Shown here: one piece after another, positions 1 to 8,483 of the stretch
How positions within the stretch are numbered: the first letter of the stretch is position 1
How the letters are laid out: each line of letters begins with the position of its first letter
NCBI GenBank assembly: GCA_021783855.1
Contig: JAJXTL010000029.1
Coordinates: forward strand, 1 to 25,903
DNA length: 25,903 nucleotides
From: Pseudomonadota bacterium
GTDB taxonomy: Bacteria > Pseudomonadota > Gammaproteobacteria > Burkholderiales > Gallionellaceae
Reading direction: 5' to 3'
Program-made: the position numbers and the translations under genes
The notes under the pieces: generated by a model
What the model was told of the DNA's origin: nothing
Database searches by the model: none
The model's input: the letters and a program-made list of their open reading frames with translations, nothing else

Positions 1-912
1 ATTGTACAGCTTGGCACCTAACGTTAAATTTTCGCCGGAGTACTTGTCCCTGGCAAGATTCAGCGCGGGCGCTTCCAGAACCGCCTCGAAAGGAGCACGA
101 GCCCTGTTGCCCCTGGCGTTCAGCTCGAACTTATTCGCGGTAAATTCCTGCGTGGCCAGATTCGCACTGGCATCCCCGCTGGCTTTGATATTGAGATCGC
201 TTATATCCAGCGCCGCCCCGCTGACCTTCCAATCCATGTCGTTCAACTGATAAAACTGACGATCCAGATCGAAAGTCAGCGTAGTCACAAGTTGCGTGTG
301 GATATCCAGCTTCGGCTGATTCGCCTGCACAGCTGCCGACAAGTCGATTTTCCCCGGCACGCCATTGGCGATGCGCCCTGTCTTGAGGTTCAAATCCTTC
401 AGAGCATACTGCGCACCCGTCCCTTCATCGCGGTAGGTCAGGCTGGTTTTTTTAACCGAGACAGAGGCGATGTCGAACTTGACCGGCTGCTTGTCGTCCT
501 TGGGTTTTTGGTCTTTGCTCAACAGGTCGTCGATATTGGTGGTGCCGTCACGGTGTTTGATCAGTGTTGCTGTCAAACCGCTCACAGCCACCTCGTTAAC
601 CACCACGTGTTTGGCGAGCAAAGGCAGCAGATCCAGCGTAACCCTCGCGCTCTCGACAGAAGCGAACGTCTGCTCACTCTTGAATTCCGACAAGGAAAGC
701 CGACCCAGATCGGCGCCTATGCCGGGAAAAAAGCTCAGCCTGATATCGCCATCAAGATGCAGGGTGCGTTGCTTTTTTTCTTTAACTATCTGAATTATAT
801 AATCTTTATAATCATTCGGATTAAAAGTCATCGCCAGATACGCAGCCCCCGCCACCGCAACGCCGACAACCGCACCCGCACCCAACAGACCGTATTTGAC
901 GATTTTGTTCAT
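1..912 (-). CDS. AsmA family protein, N-terminal part (runs off left edge)
   Basis: This minus-strand frame opens at an ATG at 912 and stays open for 304 codons to the window edge, so the C-terminal part is missing. The product begins MNKIVKYGLLGAGAVVGVAV, a short charged start followed by one hydrophobic segment (about residues 6-26) that looks like an inner-membrane anchor. It continues with NPNDYKDYI and then DGDIRLSFFPGIGADLGRLS, the typical AsmA-domain opening, in which a bilayer-anchored protein leads into repeated beta strands on the periplasmic side. AsmA-like proteins are bridge-like envelope proteins linked to outer-membrane lipid homeostasis; that role is family knowledge and not visible here. 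A TATAAT lies 31 bp upstream of the start. No strong Shine-Dalgarno sequence is seen. Family assignment is good, but which AsmA paralogue it is cannot be told. Confidence 0.85.
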   Translation of the reverse strand, partial: MNKIVKYGLLGAGAVVGVAVAGAAYLAMTFNPNDYKDYIIQIVKEKKQRTLHLDGDIRLSFFPGIGADLGRLSLSEFKSEQTFASVESARVTLDLLPLLAKHVVVNEVAVSGLTATLIKHRDGTTNIDDLLSKDQKPKDDKQPVKFDIASVSVKKTSLTYRDEGTGAQYALKDLNLKTGRIANGVPGKIDLSAAVQANQPKLDIHTQLVTTLTFDLDRQFYQLNDMDWKVSGAALDISDLNIKASGDASANLATQEFTANKFELNARGNRARAPFEAVLEAPALNLARDKYSGENLTLGAKLYN

Positions 913-942
913 GACAGTGCCCGCAAAGAAAGTCAGGTGCGA

Positions 943-948
943 ATTATA
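943..948 (-). promoter_or_regulatory. Candidate -10 box for the asmA-like gene
   Basis: Read on the minus strand this is a perfect TATAAT, 31 bp upstream of the ATG at 912. No convincing -35 hexamer sits 16-18 bp further upstream, so this is a candidate only. The 296 bp between the asmA-like gene and the plus-strand sensor gene otherwise holds a small hairpin (1074-1092, AGAGGC/GCCTCT) and a perfect TTGACA at 1151-1156 that has no matching -10. Confidence 0.35.
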
Positions 949-1208
949 GCCGAGAGGTTTGCGGTTCGCCGCCTAAACTCAAAAGCGGTCATGAGCAAAC
1001 CGGGATAAGCCTATTCCAGCAAGGCATCTGGCAGTTCTTGCTTCAGGCGATCTTGCGAAATTCGAGATGCTCAAGAGGCTGCGACGGCCTCTGCGTGCCA
1101 TGCGATAAGCAAATACTTCAGTTGAGTATATTCAATTACAATACAAAGTTTTGACAGGCTGCATGGATTGCGCGGCATCTGTGTATGGTCTGACTTTGGA
1201 TTTCCGGT

Positions 1209-4200
1209 ATGAAAAGATTGACAATTTTTTTGAGCACCCCTGCGGGTGCGGCGATTGCTCTGTGGCTGATTATTCTGGTGAGCGCATTTGTGATTACGCA
1301 GCCTGGCGGCCTGCCCGATCCGTTCTTTATACACAAGGAATCACCTGGCTTATGGGATTTCGTCGATCTGCTCATGCTCACCGCACTTGTCTCTCCTGCG
1401 ATCTATTTTCTGATCTTCAGGCCGATGTACAAGCAGCAACTTGAAAAGCAGCATCTCAACGAGCAACTGGAAGCACTGATTGAAGCGATCCCGGATGCGA
1501 TCTTCCTGAAGGATGGCAATGGGTGCTGGCGGGTCACCAACGAACCTGCCAGGCGACTTTTCCGGTTGCATGGCATACCCTGGTTGGGCAAAACCGAGAT
1601 GGAACTGGGGAATCTGCAGCCGGAACTTCGCTCGGCCTACGAGGGGTGTCTGGCATCCGACGAAATAGCCTGGCAAGCGGGACATCTGGTGATTGCGGAA
1701 GAAAGCGTGGTTGATGAAACGGGGCAAAGCGTGGTTATAGAATCACGCAAGGTGCCCGTATTCAGTAAAGCGGGCAAACGCAAGGGGCTGGCGATCATCG
1801 GGCGCGACGTCACCGAGCGCAAGGCTGCTGAAGCACGTATCGAGCGACTTACAAAGCTTTACAGAGCGCTCAGCGAGGTCAGTCTGTCCATCGTCAGGAT
1901 GGATCAGGAATCCGAGCTTTTTCCGCTGGTGTGCAGGATGGCGGTGGAATTCGGCGGCGTAGGGATGGCATGGATCGGCAAACTGAACGAAGCCAATAGT
2001 CTGATCGAGCCCGCGGCAAGTTATGGACGCGTGGCATATCTGGATGACATCGTGATTTCTTCGCAAGAAGATGTGCCGGAGGGGCGGGGGCCTGCCGGAA
2101 CCGCGTTCCGCGAAAGTCGCAATGTGGTTGTCAACGATTTTCCGACGAACGAGACAACCAGGCCCTGGCGCGAACGCACGCTGCGCTACGACTGGGGGTC
2201 GGGCGGCTTCTTCCCTATTTTCCGTGCTGGCGCACCGTTTGCCCTGCTCTCTGTTTATCATTCAAGTACCGGTGCATTCGATGCCGAAATGATCGAGCTT
2301 CTGGAACAGCTGTCGCGCAATACCTCATTCGCGCTGGACAGCTTTGACCGGGAAAATGATCGCAGGCAGACGCGGGAAGCGCTCATCGACAGCGAGAGTC
2401 GCTTTCGGGCTTATTTCAAGCGTGCCGCTGTAGGCATGGCCGTCACCAGCCCTGAAAAAGGCTGGCTTGATGTTAACGACGCCCTGTGTGAAATGCTGGG
2501 TTATTCGCACAAGGAATTGATGCATCTGACCTGGGCTGAATTGACTCATCCGGACGATCTGGAAGAAAACCTGAAACAGCACGAACGCTTGATCAAGGGC
2601 GAAGTCGAGGGCTTTACGATAGAAAACCGCTTTATTTGTAAAGATGGTCAGGTGGTTTATGCCCGCCGCACGCCGCGGGCGGTGCGCAAAATTGATGGCA
2701 GCATCGACTACATCATCGCGCTGATTCAGGATATTACCGAGCGAAAACGTGCCGAGCAGGAGCTGCGCATCGCAGCCACCGCCTTCGAGACGCAGGAGGG
2801 TATTGTTATTGCAGATCGCGATCAACGGATACTTCGAGTCAACAGCGCCTTCACCCGTTTGACGGGTTACAGCGCCGAGGAGGTAATTGGCAAAACCCCT
2901 GCCTTGCTTAGTTCCGGGAGACAGGATAGGGCATTCTACAGAAGCATGTGGCAAACCATCCAGCGCGACAAATACTGGCAGGGCGAGATTTGGAATCGGC
3001 GCAAGGACGGCGTGGTTTATCCTGAATGGCTGACCATCACGGCGGTGACCGATACCGACGGCGAGGTGACACACTATATCGGCGTATTTACGGACATCAC
3101 GTTGCGTAAAGCCGCCGATGAACAAATACATCAGTTGGCCTTTTACGATCCGCTCACCCATCTGCCCAACAGAAGTCTGTTGCGGGATCGTTTGCAGCAG
3201 GCATTGAAGCACAGCGCACATCACAAAAATCATGGCGCTATCCTGTTCATCGATCTGGATAACTTCAAGATACTCAACGATACGCGCGGTCACGACATCG
3301 GAGACCAACTGCTGGTCGCGGTCGGTAAACGTTTCGGTGCCTGTGTGCGAAGCGGCGATACCATCGCCCGCCTCGGCGGCGACGAGTTTGTCGTCATGCT
3401 TGATGATCTGAGCGAAGATGCTCAATATGCAGCCACTGCCGCCCAGGAAGTAGGGGGAAAGATTCTTGCATCCATCAATCGTCCGTTCCATCTTCACGGG
3501 TTTGAATATCACTGCTCCGCCAGTATAGGTATCTGTTTGTTCTGTGACGAAGGGATGAGCATGGATGATCTGCTAAAACACGCCGATACCGCGATGTATC
3601 AGGCCAAATCTTCAGGTCGCAATGTTTATCGCTTCTTTGATCCCGCCATGCAGCATGAACTTGAAATGCGCGTATCACTTGAAACCAGTATGCGCCATGG
3701 CTTGCGGAACAATGAGTTTCGTCTGCACTATCAGCCTCAGGTAGATAGCTCAGGCCGCACGACAGGCGCAGAAGCCCTTGTGCGCTGGCAGCATCCCGAG
3801 CGGGGACTGGTTTCGCCGATGGCCTTCATTCCGCTTGCCGAAGAAACCGGTCTCATCATGCCGCTGGGCCTTTGGGTGCTGGAAACAGCCTGTGCTCAAC
3901 TGGCGGCATGGGCAGGCCGGGTGGATACGGCACATCTGACGCTGTCCGTGAACGTCAGTGCCCGCCAGTTTCGTCACGCGGATTTTGTGGATCAGGTGCT
4001 GGCGGTGCTCGATGCCACTGGAGCCAATCCGCAAAATCTCAAGCTCGAACTCACGGAGAGCCTGCTGGTGGACGACGTGGAAAGCACCATCGTCAAGATG
4101 TCCGCTCTGAAAGCCAAAGGCGTGCGTTTTTCGCTGGATGACTTCGGTACCGGCTACTCTTCGCTCGCATACCTGAAGCGTTTGCCGCTGGATCAGTTGA

Positions 4201-4454
4201 AGATCGATCAGTCTTTTGTACGCGATATTCTGACCAATCCCAACGATGCGGCACTGGCACGCACCATCATCGTGCTGGCGCAACAACTGGATCTGTCGGT
4301 CATCGCCGAGGGTGTGGAAACCGTTGAACAGCGGGATTTTCTGGTCGGTCATGGTTGTCTTGCGTACCAGGGCTACCTGTTCGGCAAGCCAGTGCCGATA
4401 GAGTCATTCGATTCCCTCCACGCCTTTGAAAACCTGCTTTGCAGTTCAGAATAA
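1209..4454 (+). CDS. Membrane-anchored PAS-GAF-PAS-PAS-GGDEF-EAL cyclic-di-GMP signalling protein
   Basis: This 1081-residue protein is predicted to make and/or break cyclic di-GMP in response to sensory input. Two hydrophobic segments (about 13-30 and 52-70) anchor it in the inner membrane with almost no periplasmic loop, so sensing is probably cytoplasmic. The order is PAS (about 86-205, ending GRDVTERKAAE), GAF (about 215-375), PAS (about 396-515, ending QDITERKRAE), PAS (about 520-635), GGDEF (about 640-810) and EAL (about 830-1070). The cyclase motif RLGGDEF (723-727) is canonical, and RSGD five residues before it matches an inhibitory I-site. The EAL half retains EALVRW, ELTES, DDFGTGYSSL, KIDQSFV and VIAEGVET, so both halves look catalytically competent. 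The gene stands alone and has no recognisable partner. The start is the first ATG of the frame and lacks a strong ribosome site. Confidence 0.93.
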   Translation: MKRLTIFLSTPAGAAIALWLIILVSAFVITQPGGLPDPFFIHKESPGLWDFVDLLMLTALVSPAIYFLIFRPMYKQQLEKQHLNEQLEALIEAIPDAIFLKDGNGCWRVTNEPARRLFRLHGIPWLGKTEMELGNLQPELRSAYEGCLASDEIAWQAGHLVIAEESVVDETGQSVVIESRKVPVFSKAGKRKGLAIIGRDVTERKAAEARIERLTKLYRALSEVSLSIVRMDQESELFPLVCRMAVEFGGVGMAWIGKLNEANSLIEPAASYGRVAYLDDIVISSQEDVPEGRGPAGTAFRESRNVVVNDFPTNETTRPWRERTLRYDWGSGGFFPIFRAGAPFALLSVYHSSTGAFDAEMIELLEQLSRNTSFALDSFDRENDRRQTREALIDSESRFRAYFKRAAVGMAVTSPEKGWLDVNDALCEMLGYSHKELMHLTWAELTHPDDLEENLKQHERLIKGEVEGFTIENRFICKDGQVVYARRTPRAVRKIDGSIDYIIALIQDITERKRAEQELRIAATAFETQEGIVIADRDQRILRVNSAFTRLTGYSAEEVIGKTPALLSSGRQDRAFYRSMWQTIQRDKYWQGEIWNRRKDGVVYPEWLTITAVTDTDGEVTHYIGVFTDITLRKAADEQIHQLAFYDPLTHLPNRSLLRDRLQQALKHSAHHKNHGAILFIDLDNFKILNDTRGHDIGDQLLVAVGKRFGACVRSGDTIARLGGDEFVVMLDDLSEDAQYAATAAQEVGGKILASINRPFHLHGFEYHCSASIGICLFCDEGMSMDDLLKHADTAMYQAKSSGRNVYRFFDPAMQHELEMRVSLETSMRHGLRNNEFRLHYQPQVDSSGRTTGAEALVRWQHPERGLVSPMAFIPLAEETGLIMPLGLWVLETACAQLAAWAGRVDTAHLTLSVNVSARQFRHADFVDQVLAVLDATGANPQNLKLELTESLLVDDVESTIVKMSALKAKGVRFSLDDFGTGYSSLAYLKRLPLDQLKIDQSFVRDILTNPNDAALARTIIVLAQQLDLSVIAEGVETVEQRDFLVGHGCLAYQGYLFGKPVPIESFDSLHAFENLLCSSE

Positions 4455-4503
4455 AGCACTGCCAGCCTCACAGGATTGCATCACTGTTGCGCGCCATGTC
4501 ATA

Positions 4504-4535
4504 GCGCCGGCAGTCTGTCGGGCTGCTGACGGCGC
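4504..4535. terminator. Candidate hairpin between convergent genes
   Basis: GCGCCG-GCAG pairs with CTGC-TGA-CGGCGC, giving a ten-pair stem with a 3-nt bulge and a 9-nt loop. It lies between the ends of the GGDEF-EAL gene (plus) and the carboxymuconolactone decarboxylase family gene (minus), where a bidirectional terminator would be expected. There is no T-run on either side, so an intrinsic terminator is not proven. Confidence 0.3.
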
Positions 4536-4559
4536 AGTCACTCACCAATCCATTGCACC

Positions 4560-4946
4560 TCATATCGGCTCGCCGCTCTCATCGAGATAGAACTCGTTCA
4601 GGGCGCGTTCCACTTCCGCCATGTGAGTGAGCACGGGCCCGCCGCCCATCATGATGCCGATCGAACAGACCTCCATGATTTCTTCCAGAGTGACGCCCGC
4701 ATGTTTGCAGGAACGAACGTGCAGGGCGATGCAGTAATGGCATTGCTGAGTCAGCGCCATGCCCAGCGCGATGAGTTCTTTCTGCTTCTTGTCGAGTATG
4801 CCGGGACGCATGGCTTCGGCCATGAATGCCTGCACCTTACCCATCAGTTTAGGGCGATATTCAGCCATCAGTTGCAGGCCGCGATGGGCGTGTTCCAGAA
4901 TCTTGCGCTCGCTGTCCGAGCCTTTTGCTTTTTTTGAACTGGTCAT
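4560..4946 (-). CDS. Carboxymuconolactone decarboxylase / AhpD-like family protein
   Basis: This 128-residue single-domain protein belongs to the CMD/AhpD-like superfamily. The core is LIALGMALTQQCHYCIALHVRSC, with the CxxC pair at C69 and C72 and a nearby His at 76. That arrangement is typical of the thiol peroxidase/disulfide-reductase branch (AhpD, YciW, PcaC-like folds). Length is normal for the family and the motif is intact. A peroxide- or thiol-linked redox role is more likely than aromatic degradation, because no aromatic-pathway gene is nearby. The gene is monocistronic and convergent with the GGDEF-EAL gene. The start at 4946 is the only in-frame ATG before the conserved region, and the ribosome site is weak (GGAA). 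A perfect palindrome at 4999-5011 lies about 53 bp upstream and could be an operator. The substrate is unknown. Confidence 0.85.
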   Translation of the reverse strand: MTSSKKAKGSDSERKILEHAHRGLQLMAEYRPKLMGKVQAFMAEAMRPGILDKKQKELIALGMALTQQCHYCIALHVRSCKHAGVTLEEIMEVCSIGIMMGGGPVLTHMAEVERALNEFYLDESGEPI

Positions 4947-5411
4947 GTCGGTTCCGTTGTCAGAGGGTAAGGCGTATCAATGCCCATTCGTAAGACTTGC
5001 CATACTATGGCTTGTTTCATTTGTGTGCATTACAGGATGCATTTTGCCAGACATTGTCTGCCTCGCTCATTTCGGTTTTATTTCTGTACGGATCGCGCAG
5101 CGTTTCAAGTCTGTCCTCCTGCAAGGGTCGTTGCGTTGACTGACCAGCGGATCTCGCACGCTGCCTGCTATGGACTGCGCGCAAGACGCTGCATATCCGG
5201 GCTGGACGCCGGGCCCGGCTTCCCCTATGCTTGCGTTGTGCCGGCAAGTGTACGGCTAAGACCCGCCGGTTTGCAGGCGATTCATGCAGGTAGCGTGGAG
5301 ATTATGTCCGTTAGCGCTGCTGAATCTTGCTGAAGGCCGTGTTGCAGGAATTGGGGAAGTCGCATAACTAAAAACTTCGCCGGGCTATCACCGGCAGTTG
5401 AGGAGTAACCG
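4947..5411. other. 465-bp intergenic region between divergent genes
   Basis: No gene can be supported here. Open frames on both strands are short, lack ribosome sites and match nothing I recognise. The region should contain promoters for both flanking genes. The only structured pieces I see are the 13-bp palindrome at 4999-5011 and a GCCGG/CCGGC hairpin at 5379-5395. That hairpin ends six bases before the GAGGAG ribosome site (5401-5406) of the downstream gene, where it could affect translation. Confidence 0.6.
4999..5011. promoter_or_regulatory. Perfect 13-bp palindrome upstream of the AhpD-like gene (candidate operator)
   Basis: GCCATACTATGGC has two perfect 6-bp arms around one central base. 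It sits about 53 bp upstream of the minus-strand start at 4946 and about 400 bp upstream of the plus-strand gene at 5412. The position fits a dimeric regulator site, but a short palindrome can occur by chance. Confidence 0.25.
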
Positions 5412-6578
5412 ATGAAGACAGGTCCACGCGAAATCGTAACGTCTTTCAGACCCATTCCGCTGGACGTGCCGGAAGGGATGAAGCACAACGAATTTTTCAA
5501 CAGCACGGAAAATCTGAACGATCTGGCGAACAACAACGGTTTGCTGAAAAATCCGGAAAATCTGTTGCTCTACCGCAAGGCGCTGGGCCACAGCAGCGAA
5601 TTTGACTGTTCCATTATCTACAACACGTCGAGGTCGATACTCAACCCGCTGGGACGACCGGTGCGGCGCACGCAGGTGGCGGAAAATGTGAAGCATGTCT
5701 GGAACCGGATGAACCAGATCATCATCGCTTACATGCTGGAACAGTATCCAGATCCTGGTGAAGCGCTGGTGCTGGCGGGCGAGGCGAGTCTGGATGCCAC
5801 CTGGCCGCTGACCTCCCCGGGCGTGCCCAGCATCCGCATGCTGCACAACCATTTTGTGGTTTTTCCCAAGCAGGCGCTCAAAGACGCAAAACTGGCCGAT
5901 GCCGATAATCCCAATCTGACCGATGGCGGGCAGCACAGCCTGTTTCAGGCCTATATGCGCGATGTGTATCGCGAGTTTTTTGACCGCGCGCTGAACTTGA
6001 AGATACTCAAACCTGCCAGCGAGTCTGATGCGCGTATCGGGCTGACGGGATATCCGCAGGGGCTGCCCAGCTGGGAGATACAGGGAGGCGCAGCGGCGCT
6101 GAAGAATGTGCATTTCTGGCGCGAATACGACGAGGTGCTCAAAGGCTTCATCGACTTTTACCGCACTTTCTTTTCGCAGGTATCTACGCACAACGCGCCC
6201 ATGCTGCCGGATGTTTATTTTCCTGAACAGGTGGAGAGCGTGCTGCTGTTCAATAACGATTTTATGAAGACGGCCAAGAAGGTGCGCGACCACTGCATAC
6301 TGGACGCGAAGTATGCCAGTGCGATACGCTGGCAGCCGGCATTCAAACAGCTGATCTATCGCAACGATGCAGGCAAGTTGATCGTGACCATCAGTCAGAA
6401 CTCCATAGGCAATGCGATCACCGAATTGCTGGGGGTGGTGGTGAGCCGCAACCCGGATGCGGATGCCTATGCTGCGATTGAGCCTGCGCTGATCGCGCGT
6501 CTGCTGGAAGTGCGCCGTCGCCTGGTCGAGGCCGATCTGGGCGAGGGTATCGCCACCGCCTACTGGCCCGGGGAATAA
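5412..6578 (+). CDS. Conserved hypothetical protein with an HNH-type HxH motif, first gene of a two-gene unit
   Basis: I do not recognise a named family for this 388-residue protein. The start is well supported: GAGGAG lies at 5401-5406, five bases before the ATG. There is no signal peptide or membrane segment, so it should be a cytoplasmic globular protein. The most distinctive stretch is PSIRMLHNHFVVFP (about 139-152), in which H145 and H147 follow a hydrophobic strand. This is loosely reminiscent of the histidine-triad nucleotidyltransferase/hydrolase fold but is not a complete HIT motif, so the resemblance is only suggestive. A later region has several aromatic and acidic residues (FWREYDEVLKGFIDFYRTFF), and the C-terminus is helical. 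The next gene starts five bases downstream, so the two are almost certainly co-transcribed. The opposite strand has an equally long open frame, but it lacks a ribosome site. Confidence 0.75.
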   Translation: MKTGPREIVTSFRPIPLDVPEGMKHNEFFNSTENLNDLANNNGLLKNPENLLLYRKALGHSSEFDCSIIYNTSRSILNPLGRPVRRTQVAENVKHVWNRMNQIIIAYMLEQYPDPGEALVLAGEASLDATWPLTSPGVPSIRMLHNHFVVFPKQALKDAKLADADNPNLTDGGQHSLFQAYMRDVYREFFDRALNLKILKPASESDARIGLTGYPQGLPSWEIQGGAAALKNVHFWREYDEVLKGFIDFYRTFFSQVSTHNAPMLPDVYFPEQVESVLLFNNDFMKTAKKVRDHCILDAKYASAIRWQPAFKQLIYRNDAGKLIVTISQNSIGNAITELLGVVVSRNPDADAYAAIEPALIARLLEVRRRLVEADLGEGIATAYWPGE

Positions 6579-6583
6579 GCGGC

Positions 6584-6925
6584 ATGATTCTGCTGGATAA
6601 GGCATTGCAGTCCTGGGGGACGCCCGAATTTGCGGCTATTCTCAAGCATGAACTGTCGCAGCTGACCATCGACCAGTTGCCGTTGCAGCAAGGTTTGTCA
6701 GTCGGCAGCTATGTGATCGATGCACCCGTCACGGTGGTGAACGTCAGTGTTGCCGATATGGGGGGTGCGATACGCGTCAAGGCAGGAATATTCTATCAGG
6801 GCGTGATTGCCGGTTGCAGTTGTGCGGACGACCCGACTCCTGTTAGTGACACCAATGAATATTGTGAAATACAACTGGATATCGATAAGTCAACGGCAGT
6901 CGCTAAAGTCGCGCTGGCGGACTAA
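6584..6925 (+). CDS. Small conserved hypothetical protein with a GCSCADDPTP cysteine motif
   Basis: This 113-residue protein has no named function that I recognise. A helical N-terminus (about 1-35) precedes strands ending in GIFYQGVIAGCSCADDPTP, then NEYCEIQLDIDK. The cysteines are C78, C80 and C94, and together with D82 and D83 they could bind a metal or form a redox site; that is inference from composition only. I recall similar short proteins, with the same GC-CADDPTP and EYCE segments, from methane- and iron-oxidising proteobacteria. In some genomes such proteins carry an implausible glucosamine-fructose-6-phosphate aminotransferase label; 113 residues are far too few for that enzyme. 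It lies five bases after the 388-residue gene and overlaps the end of the convergent ClC gene by 23 bp. Confidence 0.7.
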   Translation: MILLDKALQSWGTPEFAAILKHELSQLTIDQLPLQQGLSVGSYVIDAPVTVVNVSVADMGGAIRVKAGIFYQGVIAGCSCADDPTPVSDTNEYCEIQLDIDKSTAVAKVALAD

Positions 6926-8270
6926 TCGGGGCTGGTAATCTTGCAACAAAATTCTGCGCCATGGTGTGGAACAGTGGCGTGGGGCAGATGAGGCGCGAGC
7001 ATATCTTGGCGATGAACGCGGCGGCCATCAGCGGCAACAGCATTTCGTGATTGTCCGTCATTTCCATGACAATGACGAAGGCGGTGATCGGAGCCTGCGT
7101 GACGCCGGCGAAATAGGCAACCATGCCGAGTATGATGGTAGCCCCTGCCGGTACGTCGGTGAAGAAGTGGGCAAGATTTGCACCGAATCCTGCGCCGGCG
7201 GAAAGCGTGGGCGCCATGATGCCGCCGGGAATGCCGCTGACGTAGGATACCAGGGTGGCTGCCATTTTCAGCAGCCCGTAGGATTCCGGTAAAATTGCAT
7301 GGCCATCGAGCAGCGATTTCGCTTCGCTGTAGCCGCTGCCGTAAGAGGTATTGTTAGACGCCAGGCCGATGAGCGCCAGCATCAGCCCGCAGGCTGCTGC
7401 GAATTCGACCGGTCTGGCTCGCATCCAGGGGCCGATGCGTCCGGCAAGACCTTTGTTAACCTCGATCAGGAAGCGGCTGAATGTGCCGCCTAATATTCCG
7501 CCCATAATGCCGCAGACGATGACCACGTTCCATTCCTTGCCGAATGCCAGTGTCTCGGAGGTGTGGCCGAAATAGGAGTAATTGCCGAGCAGTGCAAGGG
7601 ATGTGATACCGGCGATGATCACCGTCATCAGGATGGTCGAGCTGTTGTGTTCCTCGAAGGAACGGCTCATTTCCTCGATGGCGAATACGATGCCGGCCAG
7701 CGGGGTGTTGAATGCTGCGGCGACCCCTGCTGCGGCGCCGGCGAGGATCAATCCTTTTTCCAGGTCGTGTCTGGGGAAGCGGGCGAGATTGCCCAGGCTG
7801 TGCATGATGGCTGCGCCGATCTGAATAGTGGGTCCTTCGCGTCCTATGGACGCTCCACATAACAGGCCGAAAACCGTGAGCACAACCTTGCCGAATACGA
7901 TACGCAGGGAAAGCACGCGTTCGCGGATGGCGCTGCTTTCACCGGGGGCAAGCGAGGCGATGGTCTGCGGGATGCCGCTGCCTTGTGATCCGGGGAAAAA
8001 CTTTCTGGTGACGAAAACAGTCAACGCGAGTCCGAGAGGGGTGATGATCAGCGGAAGATACGGCGAAATGGCAAGCAACTTGTGGAACAGGCCGTTTGCC
8101 CATTCGGCGGCAACCGCGAGAAAAATCGCTACCAGACCAACGCTGATGGCACCGCTCCAGAACACAAGCCTGCGCTTCCAGTCGAGAATCAGCGGCGCTG
8201 CCAGTAGTGAGCTCTCGGAGCTCGCTTTGAAGTATTCGCGTACTGCGTGGTAAATTTTCATCGCTGACAT
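6903..8270 (-). CDS. clcA: ClC-family chloride channel or H+/Cl- antiporter
   Basis: This 455-residue polytopic inner-membrane protein carries all three ClC anion-site signatures: GSGIP (97-101), GREGP (143-147, gating glutamate E145) and GGIMAP (349-354). The EE pair at 199-200, in FAIEEMSRSF, matches the internal proton glutamate of the E. coli exchanger. H+/Cl- antiport is therefore more likely than a passive channel. There are no CBS domains at the C-terminus. Family roles include charge balancing during acid stress; no partner gene here shows which role applies. The ATG at 8270 overlaps a TATAAT (8274 to 8269 on the minus strand). If that is the true -10 box, translation would start at the ATG at 8261 (fourth residue) on a nearly leaderless message. 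The 3' end overlaps the convergent small gene by 23 bp. The symbol is given by family resemblance. Confidence 0.9.
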   Translation of the reverse strand: MSAMKIYHAVREYFKASSESSLLAAPLILDWKRRLVFWSGAISVGLVAIFLAVAAEWANGLFHKLLAISPYLPLIITPLGLALTVFVTRKFFPGSQGSGIPQTIASLAPGESSAIRERVLSLRIVFGKVVLTVFGLLCGASIGREGPTIQIGAAIMHSLGNLARFPRHDLEKGLILAGAAAGVAAAFNTPLAGIVFAIEEMSRSFEEHNSSTILMTVIIAGITSLALLGNYSYFGHTSETLAFGKEWNVVIVCGIMGGILGGTFSRFLIEVNKGLAGRIGPWMRARPVEFAAACGLMLALIGLASNNTSYGSGYSEAKSLLDGHAILPESYGLLKMAATLVSYVSGIPGGIMAPTLSAGAGFGANLAHFFTDVPAGATIILGMVAYFAGVTQAPITAFVIVMEMTDNHEMLLPLMAAAFIAKICSRLICPTPLFHTMAQNFVARLPAPISPPARL

Positions 8271-8409
8271 TATACAGAGCGTTTACGAACGATCATCAGA
8301 AGAATTAGCAATTATTAATACTCCTTATCTGAGTTGAGAGTCATGGTGGTTTGGGGCTTGCATTTACGCTTATACGATCAGAATATATCCCGGTTTACGG
8401 AGCGCAGCA

Positions 8410-8424
8410 GGGCAAACTATGCCC
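8410..8424. promoter_or_regulatory. Small palindrome in the clcA-cNMP divergent intergenic region
   Basis: GGGCA and TGCCC flank a 5-nt loop, 60 bp upstream of the cNMP-domain gene start at 8484. A TAGAAT at 8445-8450 is a possible -10 box for that gene but has no clear -35. The region (8271-8483) is AT-richer than its surroundings, as expected for divergent promoters. Confidence 0.25.
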
Positions 8425-8483
8425 AGTCATTGCCTGCTTTCGTATAGAATCTGGCGATTGTTAATCAATATGAAGGTTTAACC

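Noticed and set aside
292..1008. 238-codon plus-strand open frame at the left edge
   Set aside because: It is antisense to the AsmA-like gene, which has a proper membrane anchor and the AsmA opening motif. The plus frame has no ribosome site or domain.
1151..1156. Perfect TTGACA upstream of the GGDEF-EAL gene
   Set aside because: No -10-like hexamer lies 16-18 bp downstream, so a promoter cannot be called.
2325..3512. 395-codon open frame antisense to the GGDEF-EAL gene
   Set aside because: The sense strand encodes intact PAS and GGDEF domains here; the antisense frame has no recognisable domain.
5388..6605. 405-codon open frame antisense to the 388-residue hypothetical gene
   Set aside because: It is slightly longer than the sense gene but has no ribosome site. 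It also has His/Gln/Arg-rich shadow composition, whereas the sense strand has GAGGAG and a tightly spaced second gene.
6584..6925. Glucosamine-fructose-6-phosphate aminotransferase label for the small CxC protein
   Set aside because: With 113 residues and no glutaminase or SIS domain motif, it cannot be that enzyme.
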